A stretch of 64,000 nt of DNA from Mycoplasmopsis columbinasalis. Lineage in GTDB: Bacteria > Bacillota_I > Bacilli_A > Mycoplasmatales > Metamycoplasmataceae. The notes beneath the pieces are model-generated. The model did not search any database, was not told the DNA's origin, and worked only from the letters and a program-made list of their open reading frames with translations. The stretch is taken from contig NZ_LR215043.1 in assembly GCF_900660705.1 (NCBI RefSeq), positions 186,001-250,000 on the forward strand, in the 5' to 3' direction. The first letter of the stretch is position 1; each line of letters begins with the position of its first letter. Shown here piece after piece: positions 25,901 through 37,429 of the stretch. A program made the translations under genes and the position numbers.

Positions 25901-26475
25901 AATTCTCAATAATCTTCTGTTGTTTTATTACCTTGAGCATCAATGAATTCAAATGATTTCTTATATTCGCTCTCGTTGAAAATCTCGGCACGGTCGTTGT
26001 CATAAACTTTTGTTGTTTTGTTGCCTTTTCCATCATCGAAGTTAAGAACAATTGCGCTTGCCAATGATAATTTGTATCTTGAGTAAGATGGACGAGTAAC
26101 AAGATATTTCAATTCAAGAGATGCACCCGAGCCTGTGCTTCTGGTAATGAATTGTGGGTTACCAATGTATTCTTTATGTACAAAATAGTCGGTTGCATTT
26201 TTTGCATAATCATTTACAGAATTGCTACCGTAGTAAGAATACAAATCATAGTCGCCTGTGCTTCCAAAGTTTGTAACATTAAGGTCTGCACGAAAAGTAT
26301 TTGCTTGATTCAAAGCAAATTCTGAATTGCTTGATGTTTCATCTCAGCTGCCTAAATTTTCGGTAGAAGTTGGAAAATTAGCTCCCGCTTTCCCACAAGA
26401 AACTGCCACAACGGCTGAAAGTACACTTATGGTTGAAAGCGGAACTAAAGATTTAAGTAAATTTCTTTTTTTCAT
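22945..26475 (-). CDS. oppA: Oligopeptide-binding lipoprotein OppA
   Basis: A 1176-residue surface lipoprotein, the receptor of the importer and first gene of the oppABCDF operon. Signal peptide MKKRNLLKSLVPLSTISVLS followed by lipobox VAVSC. A central Lys/Ala/Glu-rich helical stretch (KAAQKEHAIAKAKKAEIDAD) follows about 470 residues of binding-domain sequence; the remainder resembles large mycoplasma OppA/P100 proteins. The ATG at 26475 has AAAAGGAAATT upstream. The frame is continuous over the whole length with TGA as Trp. The leader contains one of three copies of a 15-bp repeat. Confidence 0.92.
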
Positions 26476-26494
26476 AATTTCCTTTTAAAATAGT

Positions 26495-26829
26495 CAGTTA
26501 ATAAAATTACGACTGAATAAAAATTGATAAATAAGAGATAAATTTGTTAAGAAAGAGAAATGAATGAAGATTTTTTCTTCATCGTGTTAAACGGTATTTT
26601 AATAACTTAATATTTCGAGCTTTATGTAAAAATAATAATTATTGTTAGGAATGCGTATTTGGAAACAAAATATGTGAAAAAATTGAGAAAATTTTAATTT
26701 ATGTTAAAAAGATTTGATTTGTTTGCCAAATTTAAGCAGAAAATTCACGGTTCTTAATTTTATTAACTGTCGCCATCTTCATCTTAATAGCTCATGTGGT
26801 TGTGTTGAAATATCAGTTAATAAAATTAA
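26495..26829. repeat. Three-copy 15-16 bp repeat upstream of oppA
   Basis: CAGTTAATAAAATTAA occurs at 26814-26829 and, inverted, at 26754-26769, a perfect 16-bp inverted repeat around a 44-base loop. A third copy (15 bp, direct) is at 26495-26509, between the oppA ribosome site and its promoter region. The inverted copy can pair with either of the others, so two alternative RNA structures are possible in the oppA leader. A smaller hairpin (ATGAAGA/TCTTCAT, 26564-26582) lies between. Confidence 0.6.
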
Positions 26830-26832
26830 TAG

Positions 26833-26860
26833 AAAAAATGACAGCATTTTGAGCTGCTGT
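26833..26860 (-). terminator. Rho-independent terminator of the rRNA methyltransferase gene
   Basis: On the minus strand ACAGCA-loop-TGCTGT followed by CATTTTTT, about 135 bases past the stop at 26994. The remaining gap up to 26993 is AT-rich with nothing else seen. Confidence 0.6.
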
Positions 26861-26993
26861 ATTGTTGCAAGTGAAGCAGTTTTGAAATACTTGTTGTAGC
26901 TGCTGCATTTTTGCTCCAAATTTAACAAAACAATTTTACAACAGATCTTTTTCTAACATAGTTTTTTTCTTAGAATTATGGAAACAAACTGTG

Positions 26994-28307
26994 TTATTCT
27001 TTTCCATTAGCAAGTTCAAAAACACCCAACAATTCGATGTGATGAGTTTGAGGAAACATATCAAAAGGTTTTAAATACACTAACTTGTATCCTTTTGTAA
27101 GTAAAAATTTAGCATCTCTTACAAAGGTATGGGGATTACAACTAATATAACCAATTCTTGTAATTTGTTGAGTAGCAATTTTTGTTAAAAAGTTTTGTGC
27201 GACACCTTCTCGCGGCGGATCTAAAACAACTTTGTTTAACTTTGGATGTAGAATTGTTGAATTAGCATCTCCAAGTTTAAAATCTGCATTTTGTAAATAG
27301 TTTAGTCGTGCATTAAAAAGTGCATTTTCGACTGCTTCCGGCACAACTTCAACACCTTTAACACTTCCAACTTGCTTAGCAAAAGTTAAACCAATGGTGC
27401 CGACACCACAAAAAGCATCTAACACGTGATCGAGCTTTTCAAAATGCATCTGTTTACTTAATTCTTGATAAATTTGCGAGGTCACATCTTCGTTTATTTG
27501 TAAAAAGGTATTTCAATTGGCCACACAAGTTAAGTCTAAAATTTTGTTTGTAAATTTATCTTTATTGACTAAGGTTTTTGTTTTAGTGCTAGTTTTTGTT
27601 TTGATTACTAAATGAACTTGAATCAAATTGGGAAATTGTTTTTGCAACTGTAAGATTAAAGTTGGATCCATAATGATTTGTTTAGACGTGATTATAACTA
27701 AGACTAATTGGTCAAAAGATGCTGAATATCTAAGTATAATTTCGCCGCTTGAACCTATATCATAGTTCTGTTCTTTAATTAAGTTTCAAAAGAAAACGAA
27801 CAAATTATTGATCTCTTGATGAGCTAGAGCTAAATTAGATAATTGTGCGATTTTGTTAGTAAACTTAAGATGATTGCCAAAGATATAACTATCTTTGTGC
27901 TTTTGGTAAAAAACTTTCACTTTATTACGATAATTAAAAATTTGTCTACTCGGCTGAATTTTTTCGAGATTATAAAAATTTAAATTGCGTTCAACAAGTT
28001 TTTGTACTACTGCTTCTTTAAATTGAAGTTGACTTTCATAATTTAAAATCGCAAGCGGCGCAACTCCACTTTGCACTAGCTGATCATCAAAACTTCTTAC
28101 TCGATCTGGCGAAGATTTTTTGATTTTTAAAATTTTGCCAAAGGCTTTTTTGGCATATGTTTGTTCGATTCTAATATCTGCTAGCTCACCCGGTAAAAGT
28201 CCATCAACAAAAATAACAAAATCTTCGCTACGAATTGCACCATAGCCTTCATAAGTAAATTCATCAGTCGTAACATCGACTAAAACTTGTCCTTGTTTGA
28301 TTTTCAT
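26994..28307 (-). CDS. rumA: 23S rRNA (uracil-5-)-methyltransferase, RumA/RlmCD family
   Basis: 437 residues. An N-terminal TRAM RNA-binding domain (residues 1-60), then the SAM-dependent methyltransferase: DAFCGVGTIGLTFA (SAM loop), VVLDPPREGV and the nucleophile Cys in YISCNPHTF. The cysteine cluster that holds a 4Fe-4S centre in E. coli RumA is absent; that position reads QSGVAPLAILNYESQLQFK. A TATAAT ends six bases before the ATG and there is no ribosome site, so the message looks leaderless. It could also be the tRNA-directed relative; the family places it in m5U formation. Confidence 0.9.
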
Positions 28308-28313
28308 ATTGAT

Positions 28314-28319
28314 ATTATA
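28314..28319 (-). promoter_or_regulatory. -10 box adjacent to the rumA start (leaderless transcript)
   Basis: TATAAT on the minus strand, six bases before the ATG at 28307. The expected transcription start coincides with the start codon and no Shine-Dalgarno is present. Confidence 0.6.
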
Positions 28320-28347
28320 AGTTTAATTTGACGCGAAAAAATGAATC

Positions 28348-28376
28348 AAAAAAGACGAAGCCCCACACTTCGTCTT
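28348..28376 (-). terminator. Strong terminator of the ileS-lspA operon
   Basis: A 9-bp stem AAGACGAAG/CTTCGTCTT with a 7-base loop, followed on the minus strand by T6. One of the strongest hairpins in the window. Confidence 0.88.
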
Positions 28377-28574
28377 CCTTGTGATATATCTGTTGTTTTG
28401 GGTATGTTTACTTAATTTTAAGTTATATTCTTAAAATTGAAATGAATTTCTTAATAATTGCTGAGTTTTCTCTTTTTCTGCAAAAACTGCAAAAAATCTA
28501 ACGATGAAATTAAAAGTTAGTCCCAAAAATTTTCTCGCTAATAAACATCACGTTACTAAGTGAGTTAATTAAAT

Positions 28575-29372
28575 TTAATTTGAAGTTTCTGAGTTATCAA
28601 CAGTAGCATCAGATGTTGTATTATTTTCTTTGTCGAGCAAAGAATCATCTTTTTTGTCAATTGGTTGGTTGGTTTTTACATCTGTGTTATTGTTGTGTTG
28701 GTAAATTTTGTCGCTTAATTTGGTTTCAGAATTTTGTAGTTGAGCGTGCTTTTTTCTTTCATTGTTGTAAGTAAGAATTGAGTTAATTCCATAGTAAAGA
28801 ACACTGCCAAAACCGCCCACAACAATAAAAAGATCAGCTAAGTTAAATGTTCCTGCGTCACGTCCGCGTCATTTTTCAAGAAAAGGAACATACAAAATAT
28901 CTTTGACCATACCATTGAAAGCGAAACGATCAATCATATTGCCTGCGGCTCCAGCCATCACCATTGCTAAAAATACAAAAATTGTTTTCTTTTTGCAAAA
29001 TAACGGTGCAGTTAAAAAAACTAAACAAAGAACGATACTTAATGCTTGCACAGTATTAATGACAATGGCATTATTTTTTTGCGGAAACAAAGTTACGCCA
29101 TAATGTCCAACCGAACGAAAGCCAATAATCCCTCAACTCACAGCAGAACTATGATCACTCACATACAAACCATCGGTATGTGACGAATTTCACTTAAAGA
29201 TAGTGATTTTGGTAATTTGATCCAGTAACAAAAAACCTGCAAATAAGCCAAGAAAGATTGAGTAACGAATTAAATATTTGCGCGGGTTTTGCTTAAGATC
29301 TTGTCCTAAACGAAGAAAATACTGTTTAAATGCCACGCTAAACTTTTGTTTTTGGGCAGCTTGATGTCCCAT
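28575..29372 (-). CDS. lspA: Lipoprotein signal peptidase (signal peptidase II) with a long C-terminal tail
   Basis: 265 residues; the core family is about 160. Four membrane helices with the two catalytic aspartates in AAGNMIDRF and TFNLADLF. It cleaves prolipoproteins such as those encoded in this window, after diacylglyceryl transfer. About 40 extra N-terminal residues and a polar C-terminal tail of about 65 residues (Asn/Asp/Lys/Thr-rich) are unusual. Start TAATG overlaps the ileS stop by one base. Confidence 0.93.
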
Positions 29373-32062
29373 TATTTAGCCTCTTTGAATAAAATTTGGT
29401 GACATAATGGACATAATTCATCTTTAATTTGTGACGGTGTGAAGTGATTTCAACAACGAGCACATTTGAGAGAATCAAATTTTTCGATACTTGTTTTTGA
29501 ACCAAATTCTACAAGTCCAACCATCAATAATTGTTTTAAGTTTAATGATTTAATAAATTCACTCTTGGTGTTAACCACCAATTTAGCTTCGTTAGTTCTT
29601 TTGATTAAGCCGCCTTGAATTGACTGTTCAAGTAATAAATTAACTTGGTCACGCAAGTCAAAGAATTCTTTTCATTGTTCAAGAAGTTTCACGTCATAAG
29701 AACTAACTGGAGCGAATTTTTTCAGATGCACTGATTCAAGTTTATTTGCTTTGTTAAAATTTCTGTAAGCATCTTCAGCAGTAGTCGGTAAAATCGGCGC
29801 AATTGCCTTGATTAAGAAGTCAGTAATTTCGTATAAGTTAGTTTGCACCATTAATCTTGCTGGTGAATTAACTTCTTCCACATACAAAATGTCTTTAGCT
29901 ACATTAAGATAAAAACTTGATAATTCGATTACATAATTATTAATTAACTTGATGACATTGATGAAACGATATTCATCGTAAGCTTTAAGTACATCTTGTT
30001 TAAAAGCTTCGAATTGTGCTTTAACATAGGCATGTACACCAACTCTCACTAATTTTGAATCATAAGTAAACTGATGTAAATTTCCTAATAAGAACTTAAT
30101 TGTGTTCCGAATCTTACGATAAATTTCTTTATTTTGGTTCAAAATGTTAACACTTAAAGTGACATCATTAGTATATTCACTATTGGCAACTCAAAGTCTT
30201 AAAATGTCGGCACCATCTTTTTTAATAATGTCAAGCGGATCAATGGTATTACCTTTAGATTTTGACATCTTTTCGCTTTTTTCATCAAGAACAAAGCCGT
30301 GACTTAACAAGTTTTTGTAAGGGGTTACACCCGCGTAGGCAACTGAGTTAATTAACGATGAGTTAAATCAACCACGATATTGGTCGCTACCTTCTAGATA
30401 TAAATCGTATGGCGCTTGCGCACGTGGATCAATTTCAACGGCAAAAGAAGTCGAACCTGAATCAAATCACACATCCATAATGTCCATTTCACGGGTTCAA
30501 TTTCTGCCGCGATATTCTTCTGGCAATAACTCGTCAGTAGTTTTTTCTCACCAAATGTTAGCACCTGATTTGGTAATTAAAGCAATCACATAGTCAAAAA
30601 TTTCCTCCACAAAAACAGGATTTTTGTGTTCGTCGTAGAAGATAATAATTGGCACACCTCAAGTTCTTTGGCGTGAAATAGTTCAATCGTGACGATCAGC
30701 AATCATATTGTGTAAACGTTTTTTAGCTCACTCGGTGTAAGTGTTGACTTGTTCAAGTTGTTCTAAAATATTGTCGCGAATCTTTTCAATTGAAACAAAT
30801 CATTGTGGTGTCGCACGATACAAAATTGGTTTGTGAGTTCTTCAATCGTGTGGGTACGAGTGGTTAAGTACTGAATGTTTTAATAATAAGCCTTGTGCTT
30901 GTAAATCATCAATAATAACTTTGTTAGCTTGGCCATAATTAAGGCCAGCATACTTGCCACCTGCTTGGTTAATGCTGCCATCATCTTCGATGTGCATAAT
31001 GTTAACTAATTTGTTGTTTTTGCCTATGTTAAAGTCGTCTTCACCAAATAAAGGCGCAATGTGAACAAGCCCAGAACCAGCCTCGAGTGTAACGTGGTGC
31101 CCAAGTACTACTGGCGCAGTTAAACTATTCAAAGGGCTTGTGTACTGCACACCCACAAGATCTTTTAAAGTGTTAAGTTCACTAAGCACTTGGTAGTTAG
31201 TTCAGCCCAACTTTGTAGTTACTTTTTCAACTAATTCACTCGCAAAAATGTAGGTTTTGCCATTGAAGGCAACACGTGAATATTTAAAGTTTTCACCCAC
31301 AGCTACGGCAGCATTGGCAAGTAAAGTTCATGGTGTGGTAGTTCAAATGACTAAATTATCGCCCACACTTACTTTTGAATTTGCAGGTATTTGTGTAATT
31401 GGGAAAGCCACAAAGATTGCTGGCGAATCAACATTTTTATAAATAACTTCAGCTTCTGCTAAAGCTGATTGTGAAGATGGTGATCAATAAACTGGTTTTA
31501 AACCTTTATACACAAGTCCATTCACAACCATTTTCTTAAACAATTGCAATTGTTTAGCAACAAAATTATTGTCTAGGGTGATGTAGTATTTTTTAAAATC
31601 ACTCAACAATTGCATTTGTTTGAATTGCTCTTTTTGAATTTCAACTTGTTCAAGAGCATATTTAGCAGCTCTTTGACGTATTTCTAATGGTGTTAAAGTT
31701 TTAACATTAAGTTTAGCTTGTTCGAGCATTTTGTGTTCAATTGGCATACCATGAGTATCTCAACCAGGCACAAATGGTGCATAAAAATTATTCATTGATT
31801 TATAACGTACAATGATGTCTTTTAAAATTTTATTTAAAGCATGTCCTGTGTGTAAACTACCATTAGCATAGGGAGGCCCATCATGCAAAATAAAAGTTGG
31901 TTGGTTCGCATTTGACGCTAAAACTTTTTGGTAAAGTAAAGTTTTTTCTCATTCTTGTCGAAACAAAGGTTCTTTTTGCACTAAATTTGCTCTCATCTCA
32001 AAGTTAGTTACGGGCATATTTAGTGTGTTTTTATAATCTTTCTTTTCAGATGGATTTGACAT
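29372..32062 (-). CDS. ileS: Isoleucyl-tRNA synthetase
   Basis: 896 residues, class I. The HIGH motif is HTGH at 71-74 and KMSKS is at about 598-602, with an editing domain between. The C-terminal zinc-binding motif CARCWNHF, then CPLCHQIL, is present. The ATG at 32062 follows AAGGAG. It is cotranscribed with lspA (1-base overlap) and lies 17 bases after pyrG. Confidence 0.97.
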
Positions 32063-32079
32063 AAATACTCCTTAATTTG

Positions 32080-33699
32080 CTATTTAGTTTTGTGAACAAT
32101 GACAGCTTGAATAAAACTATCAAAAAGAGGGTTTGAAGTTAAGACTCTAGTGGTGAATTCAGGGTGATACTGCACGCCAAGGTAAAAAGGATGATTTTTC
32201 AATTCACAGATTTCAGCGACATTTTTAGATGCTGGTTTTGACCCTGAGAACACAAAGTTTTCATCTTGAAGTGATTCACGAAATTGTGGAGCCACTTCAT
32301 AACGATGACGATGACGTTGGAAAAAGACTTGGTCACCATAAATCTTAGCAGCTAAAGTCCCTGGTTTGGCAATCACTTGATCTTCGCCTAAACGCAAAGT
32401 GCCACCGATTTGTTGTTTATCTCCGTTTTCATAAAAAGGTGTTAGAACATAAGTTTCAGTTGCACTGGCACTTGCAAATTCTTTTGAGGTGGCATTAGAA
32501 ATACCTTGCAATCTTGCTTGGTTTACCACCATAGCTTGAAAGCCAAGACAAATTCCTAAAGTTGGAATATTGTGCGTGCGAGTGTAGTTACTTACAAAAA
32601 TTTTGCTTTCGAAACCTCGTTTACCAAAACCAGGTAAGATGAGCACGCCATCATACTTAGTTAAAATTTCGTCGGCATTTTGCGCATTAATTGTGTCGGC
32701 ACTTACTAAATCGAAATCAATTTTGACATCATTGTGAGCTTGGGCAATTTTAATACTTTCAATAATTGATAAGTAAGCATCATCAAGCCCCATATATTTA
32801 CCAACTAGCAATAGTTTAATTTGGTGTTGTTTTGGCAATAAATATTTTTCAATGAAACGTGACCAATTTTGATGTTTAGTCAGTTCGATTTCTTTCTGAA
32901 TATGAAAATGTTCAAAAATAATTTCAAGTACACCTTGTTTTAACAAGTACAAAGGTACTTCGTAAATAGTTGATTTATCAGGTACACTGATCACTTGTTT
33001 AGGATTAAGGAAAGAGCTTTCCGCTACCTTACGAATAATATTGTGGTCAATTTCACCTTGCGATCTTAATAACAACAAGTTAGGATTAATTCCATACGAA
33101 CGCAAAGTAGCAATTGAAACTTGTGATGGTTTTGATTTGTATTCTTTAGAAGCAGATAAGTAAGGCACAAATGCTAAGTGGGTGAAAAGGACATTTGCTG
33201 GGTGTTGGGCAGCAAATTTACTCATTGCATAAATGTAAGGGTTTGACTCAATGTCGCCAACCGTACCACCAATTTCAATAAGCATAAAATCAGGTTGTTT
33301 ACTTTCAGCTAAGTCGGTAACAATTTTAATAATTTCGTCTGTAACGTGTGGCACAATTTGGACGGTTTTGCCACCATATTCGCCGCGACGTTCTTTTTCA
33401 AAAATTCTAGTAAAAATTTTTCCGCTGGTGTAATTACTATCTTTATTTAACTTAACATCAATGAATCTTTCATAGTGTCCTAAGTCTAAGTCAGTCTCCC
33501 CACCGTCAGCGGTGACGAATACTTCACCGTGTTCATTCGGACTCATTACACCAGGATCAATATTTAAATATGGATCAAGTTTGAGAGCAAAAACACTAAA
33601 ACCTTGGGTCTTTAATAAATTCCCTATCGATGCACAAGCCACACCCTTACCTAAGCCAGACAAGACACCACCTGTAGTAATAATAAATTTAGTTTTCAT
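32080..33699 (-). CDS. pyrG: CTP synthase
   Basis: 539 residues. The N-terminal synthetase domain carries GGVLSGLGKGVACASIG (P-loop) and the C-terminal class I glutamine amidotransferase domain carries the Cys nucleophile in GICLGFQAM and the His-Glu pair in QYHPEFTTR. It makes CTP from UTP, ATP and glutamine. The ATG at 33699 has AGAGG upstream. With upp it indicates pyrimidine salvage followed by CTP synthesis. Confidence 0.97.
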   Translation of the reverse strand: MKTKFIITTGGVLSGLGKGVACASIGNLLKTQGFSVFALKLDPYLNIDPGVMSPNEHGEVFVTADGGETDLDLGHYERFIDVKLNKDSNYTSGKIFTRIFEKERRGEYGGKTVQIVPHVTDEIIKIVTDLAESKQPDFMLIEIGGTVGDIESNPYIYAMSKFAAQHPANVLFTHLAFVPYLSASKEYKSKPSQVSIATLRSYGINPNLLLLRSQGEIDHNIIRKVAESSFLNPKQVISVPDKSTIYEVPLYLLKQGVLEIIFEHFHIQKEIELTKHQNWSRFIEKYLLPKQHQIKLLLVGKYMGLDDAYLSIIESIKIAQAHNDVKIDFDLVSADTINAQNADEILTKYDGVLILPGFGKRGFESKIFVSNYTRTHNIPTLGICLGFQAMVVNQARLQGISNATSKEFASASATETYVLTPFYENGDKQQIGGTLRLGEDQVIAKPGTLAAKIYGDQVFFQRHRHRYEVAPQFRESLQDENFVFSGSKPASKNVAEICELKNHPFYLGVQYHPEFTTRVLTSNPLFDSFIQAVIVHKTK

Positions 33700-33788
33700 C
33701 GTACCTCTTTTAATATCTTTATATTATCTAAATACTTTATCTCAAAAATATTTGTAAATTATAAGCCAAAGTTATTTAAATATAAAAT

Positions 33789-33811
33789 ATAGACACAACA
33801 AGTGCGTCTAT
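33789..33811 (-). terminator. Hairpin after tRNA-Gly
   Basis: On the minus strand ATAGACGCA/TGTGTCTAT with loop CTTGT (one G-T pair), followed by ATTTTATATTT. A plausible but weak terminator for the tRNA transcript. Confidence 0.45.
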
Positions 33812-33830
33812 AAATGGTGATTAAATCAAA

Positions 33831-33904
33831 TGGAGGAGATGACGGGAATCGAACCCGCATGACCAGCTTGGAAGGCTGGGGTTCTACCATTGAACTACAT
33901 CTCC
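33831..33904 (-). tRNA. tRNA-Gly (anticodon TCC)
   Basis: 74 bases with encoded CCA: acceptor GGAGATG/CATCTCC, anticodon stem CCAGC/GCTGG with loop CTTCCAA (anticodon TCC), T loop TTCGATT, discriminator T. In mollicutes a single tRNA-Gly(UCC) reads all four glycine codons. Confidence 0.95.
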
Positions 33905-33999
33905 CTTTGCGTTAAAGTATTATAACATAACGCAAAACCATAAGCAGAAAATTTGAAAACATAATTTGATACTAATATAAAGTTAGCAAATTTTAAATT

Positions 34000-34020
34000 T
34001 AATACTATGACATAGTAATA
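34000..34020. repeat. Intergenic 21-bp dyad, copy 4
   Basis: TA, core CTATGACATAG (34005-34015; the outer four bases on each side are perfectly dyadic), TA at 34019-34020. It lies between tRNA-Gly and the oppA-like gene, just past the latter's stop. Confidence 0.65.
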
Positions 34021-34027
34021 TTTGTAG

Positions 34028-36322
34028 CTAACCAAAATAATTAATGTCTTGATACTGTGTATACCCCAAATCATTAAGAGGCTTTTCAAAAGTTATTTGA
34101 ATGAGCTGTTTTGAATATGAATTTGCTTGAATATAAGAATCTATCGAAATTTGTCCGTCAAAAATCAAATTCACAACTTTGATTAGATCAAGTTGTTCTG
34201 CTCTGGAAAAAGTTTTAAGAAAATTTGCAAAGTCTAACTTCAAATCAGTAATAGTTTTTAAATTTTTACTGTGACTTAAAAGTGTTGCGAGTGAAGTTTC
34301 ACTAGTACTAAAAACTTCTGGTTTAAAGTTAGTTTCAATTCACATATATACCTTTTTTATAGGCTCAAAAGACAACAAACCATTGGTTTTTAAATCGCTT
34401 CAAGAAGTAAACTCTTTATCGTTGCTTACAACAAAATCGCGAGCTTTTAGTAAGTAAGCTCAAAAGAATAAATCAGATCTAAACAACAATGAAGCAAAAA
34501 TATTACTAAAAGCTAGATTTTCAAAATGCATTTTTTGCAAAACAAATGGTGTTTTTTTGTTTGTTTTAGCAAAAAATTCAAACCGTGGTTCTAATCTTTC
34601 ATCAATGGATTTAATATTATTTAAAATTAATGTTAAAATCGTCTCAATTTCTTTGTTTTTTGTCGCAAAAACAGGAATTGTTCAACTAAATTTTTCTTGT
34701 TTATCAAAATGATAATAATCATAAAAGAAATTTAACAACGCTATTATCCGAGTTTTAAATTCACTAAAATAAGGACTTTTTAAGGCGTCAGCAGCTGATA
34801 AAAGCGCAGCGTTTTTTGCGTCTTCAAATTCAAAGTCACTAATGAAACTAATAGTTTTTGTCGCAAAATTTAAATCATAAAAATTATTAACAAAGCTTTC
34901 GTAATCTATTAATTTGCTTGTGGAAAAACTTTCAGAATCAACGGAGTTTAAGTTTGCATTTTGCAAAATAACATTATTTCAATATTTTCTATTATTGATT
35001 AACTTTTGAAAAGTATTTGGATTGGTTATTAAATTTAGTAAATGTCTTAATTCAAATCTTTTTGGAAAGAAAAATTCGCTTTCCTCTCCTGACAAACTTT
35101 GGTCGTAAATATTTCCTAAAACAATTTTTCCGAATGCTTTACTGAAAAGTTGTTCATTTGTTTCGAAATCGCCGCTGACATTTCAAAATAAATTAACTGA
35201 ATTTGAATAGTCTTTAGCATCAGTAGCGTAAGTTAAATTAAAAAGAACAGGCAACGTATCTACTTCTTCTTTTTGGTTGGAATTGAGAACATTATATTCA
35301 ACTTCAGTCACTAAATTTTGTTTAAAACCTTCCATTTGTTGTAACTGAAAAGTACTTAAATCTTGAGGGACTAAATTATAGTTAAGAACAATTTTTTCTA
35401 ATTTTTTAGAATTTTTAACAAAATTAGAATCGACAAAATGAGGGTTTTTTTTAAAAATTTGCTGTTCAAATGAATTGTAAGCTAAATAATAAGGTGAAGT
35501 AAAAAGTGTTTTGTCTAGAGTTTTTCCGTAGTCAGCACCAAAAGGGTTTTTATCTGACGATAATAATGGATTAAAAATTAAATTATTTGGAATTTCGTTG
35601 AGAACAAAATCAGAAAGTTCAGGCTTAACGGTATTAAGTGATCTAAAGGTGATAGTACTAATCGACGAACTTTTGTCAACAAAGTCTTCTGCTTTTGGAG
35701 TTTCTAACTGATAAGTAGTAAATAAATTTATTGTATTATCCCAATCATTTTTAAAGGACGTGTAATAATCAATCGCGCGTACACCAAGCCCTTTAATAAA
35801 TTCTCCATTGTTATTAACATACAAAATATTATTCTTTAGCTGAATTCTTATTTCCACAGCCTTTTTTAATGTTTCAAAAAAGAATTCAGAATTAATATTT
35901 TGTTTGTTATCTGAAAAAACTTGTTTTATTCCTGTTTCGTTAGTTGATAAATGATTATTTGTTTGCACACTGTCTTGCAGAAAAACATTTTCTTCTTTTT
36001 TATCATTAACCAAAATAATAAGTCTAGCCAAACCAAAAGAAAGATACTTTAAACTTGAATTATAAAATTGCTTGTTAATTGAATCATATTTTGCTTTGCC
36101 ATCGTAAGTTCACTTTAAAAGTGGGGAATGCAAAAGTGATTCAAAGTCATTGGTTACTTTTCCAACTTTATTAATTACAAAATCTGTTTTTAAATTATTT
36201 GGACTATTGAATTTTTTTATATAAATGTTACTTGCGGCTGCTTCTCTAATGTTACAGCTAGTAGTTGCAATTGCAGGAGCTAACATTGTTGTCAACAAAG
36301 AAAGTTTTTTTATTAATTTCAT
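34028..36322 (-). CDS. Second OppA-like substrate-binding lipoprotein
   Basis: 764 residues. Signal peptide MKLIKKLSLLTTMLAPAIA with lipobox ATTSC (Cys23). The mature sequence is Asn/Lys/Phe-rich; its identity as a binding protein rests mainly on its place directly after two Opp-type permease genes, plus a general resemblance to large mollicute OppA-like lipoproteins. The ATG at 36322 has GAGGG four to nine bases upstream, overlapping the end of the permease gene region. Last gene of the HPr-permease operon. The ligand is unknown; peptides are the default guess. Confidence 0.7.
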
Positions 36323-36331
36323 TAGTACCCT

Positions 36332-37429
36332 CTACGCATTTACTCTTCAAGCTAAAAATAATTTCAAACCAAATAATTTACTGATAAGAACAAAAAACGA
36401 AACAGAAAGAATCACAAAAGTCAGATAGGATCCATTTTTTGTATTAATTAAAATTTCTCGAAAAACACTGCCTAAATTTAATGCATTCTCTAAATTATCA
36501 ATATTAAAAAATGCAAGCGAACTAATTATAAGTATGCATAAACTTATGTTTTCCGCAATTGTATTGAGCGAATTAATTAAAAGTTGAGGCAAAATAGTTG
36601 AAAAAAGAATTTTTGTGTTGGTTAACCCTAGAGAACGTAAAGCGTTAATGTATTCTTTTTGTTTTATCAGAATAGTTTCGTTGTAGCCAAAATAAAAGAA
36701 ATTTACAAACCCTAAAATGCCAGGAATAAAAATAATTTTTGCATCAGAATAACCAACAAGTTTGAAAATGATAATGGACAAAACAGTTAATGGAATAATA
36801 CTTAAAGTGTTGAACAAGAAGTAATTAACTTTAAATAGTTTAAAATTAGAAAAATAACCTAAAAACATTCCTAATAGCAACCCTATCGAAAATTGCAACA
36901 AAATGATTAATGTAATCAAACCAATAGTTTTTGCAAATGAATTAACAAAGAAACTAAAGTAACTTATCCCAAAGCTGTTAGTGCCAAATAGCAAAACAAA
37001 ATTTTTTGCGTATAACGAATACAACAACAAATAAGGGTTATACGTCAAATTAACTTTATCACTGATAAAAACTTCTTGAATAACAATTGCGGAATTCTTA
37101 GCTGCTTGCTGTTTGATCAATAAATAATTTGGATCGTTTAGATCAAATTTTTTAGTCAAAATTTGATTAGTGTAATTTGGTAAATTCTTCACAAAATCAT
37201 TATTTAAAACAGCTTTATTTGACGAATATGGATAGAAAATTGCACTAAGAAAGATAAATAATAAAAAAACAATGAACAAAAACAAAATTACCCAATTTAG
37301 TTTTTTTGAAAAAAAACGTCTTCAATATCTTTTAAAAGAATTTTCAGGATTCGATGGAGAATAAAACAAAGGTTTAGATTGACTAAAGCGAAATAATTCA
37401 GAGTTATTTTTATTTTCTTGTTTCTGCAT
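36332..37429 (-). CDS. Opp/Dpp-type ABC permease (OppC-like), second locus
   Basis: 365 residues. The N-tail has the OppC-type NSFKRYWRRFFSKKLNW before helix 1, then a roughly 90-residue outer loop and further helices. The coupling loop EYINALRSLGLTNTKILFSTIL is the EAA motif that contacts the ATPase. The ATG at 37429 has AAGGAG and overlaps the end of the upstream permease by 20 bases. No ATPase genes follow, so it may use OppDF from the 16.7-26.5 kb operon. Confidence 0.85.

Noticed and set aside
26951-26965. CTAACATAG upstream of the opp region
   Set aside because: Two bases of the core are missing, so it does not fit the dyad spacing.
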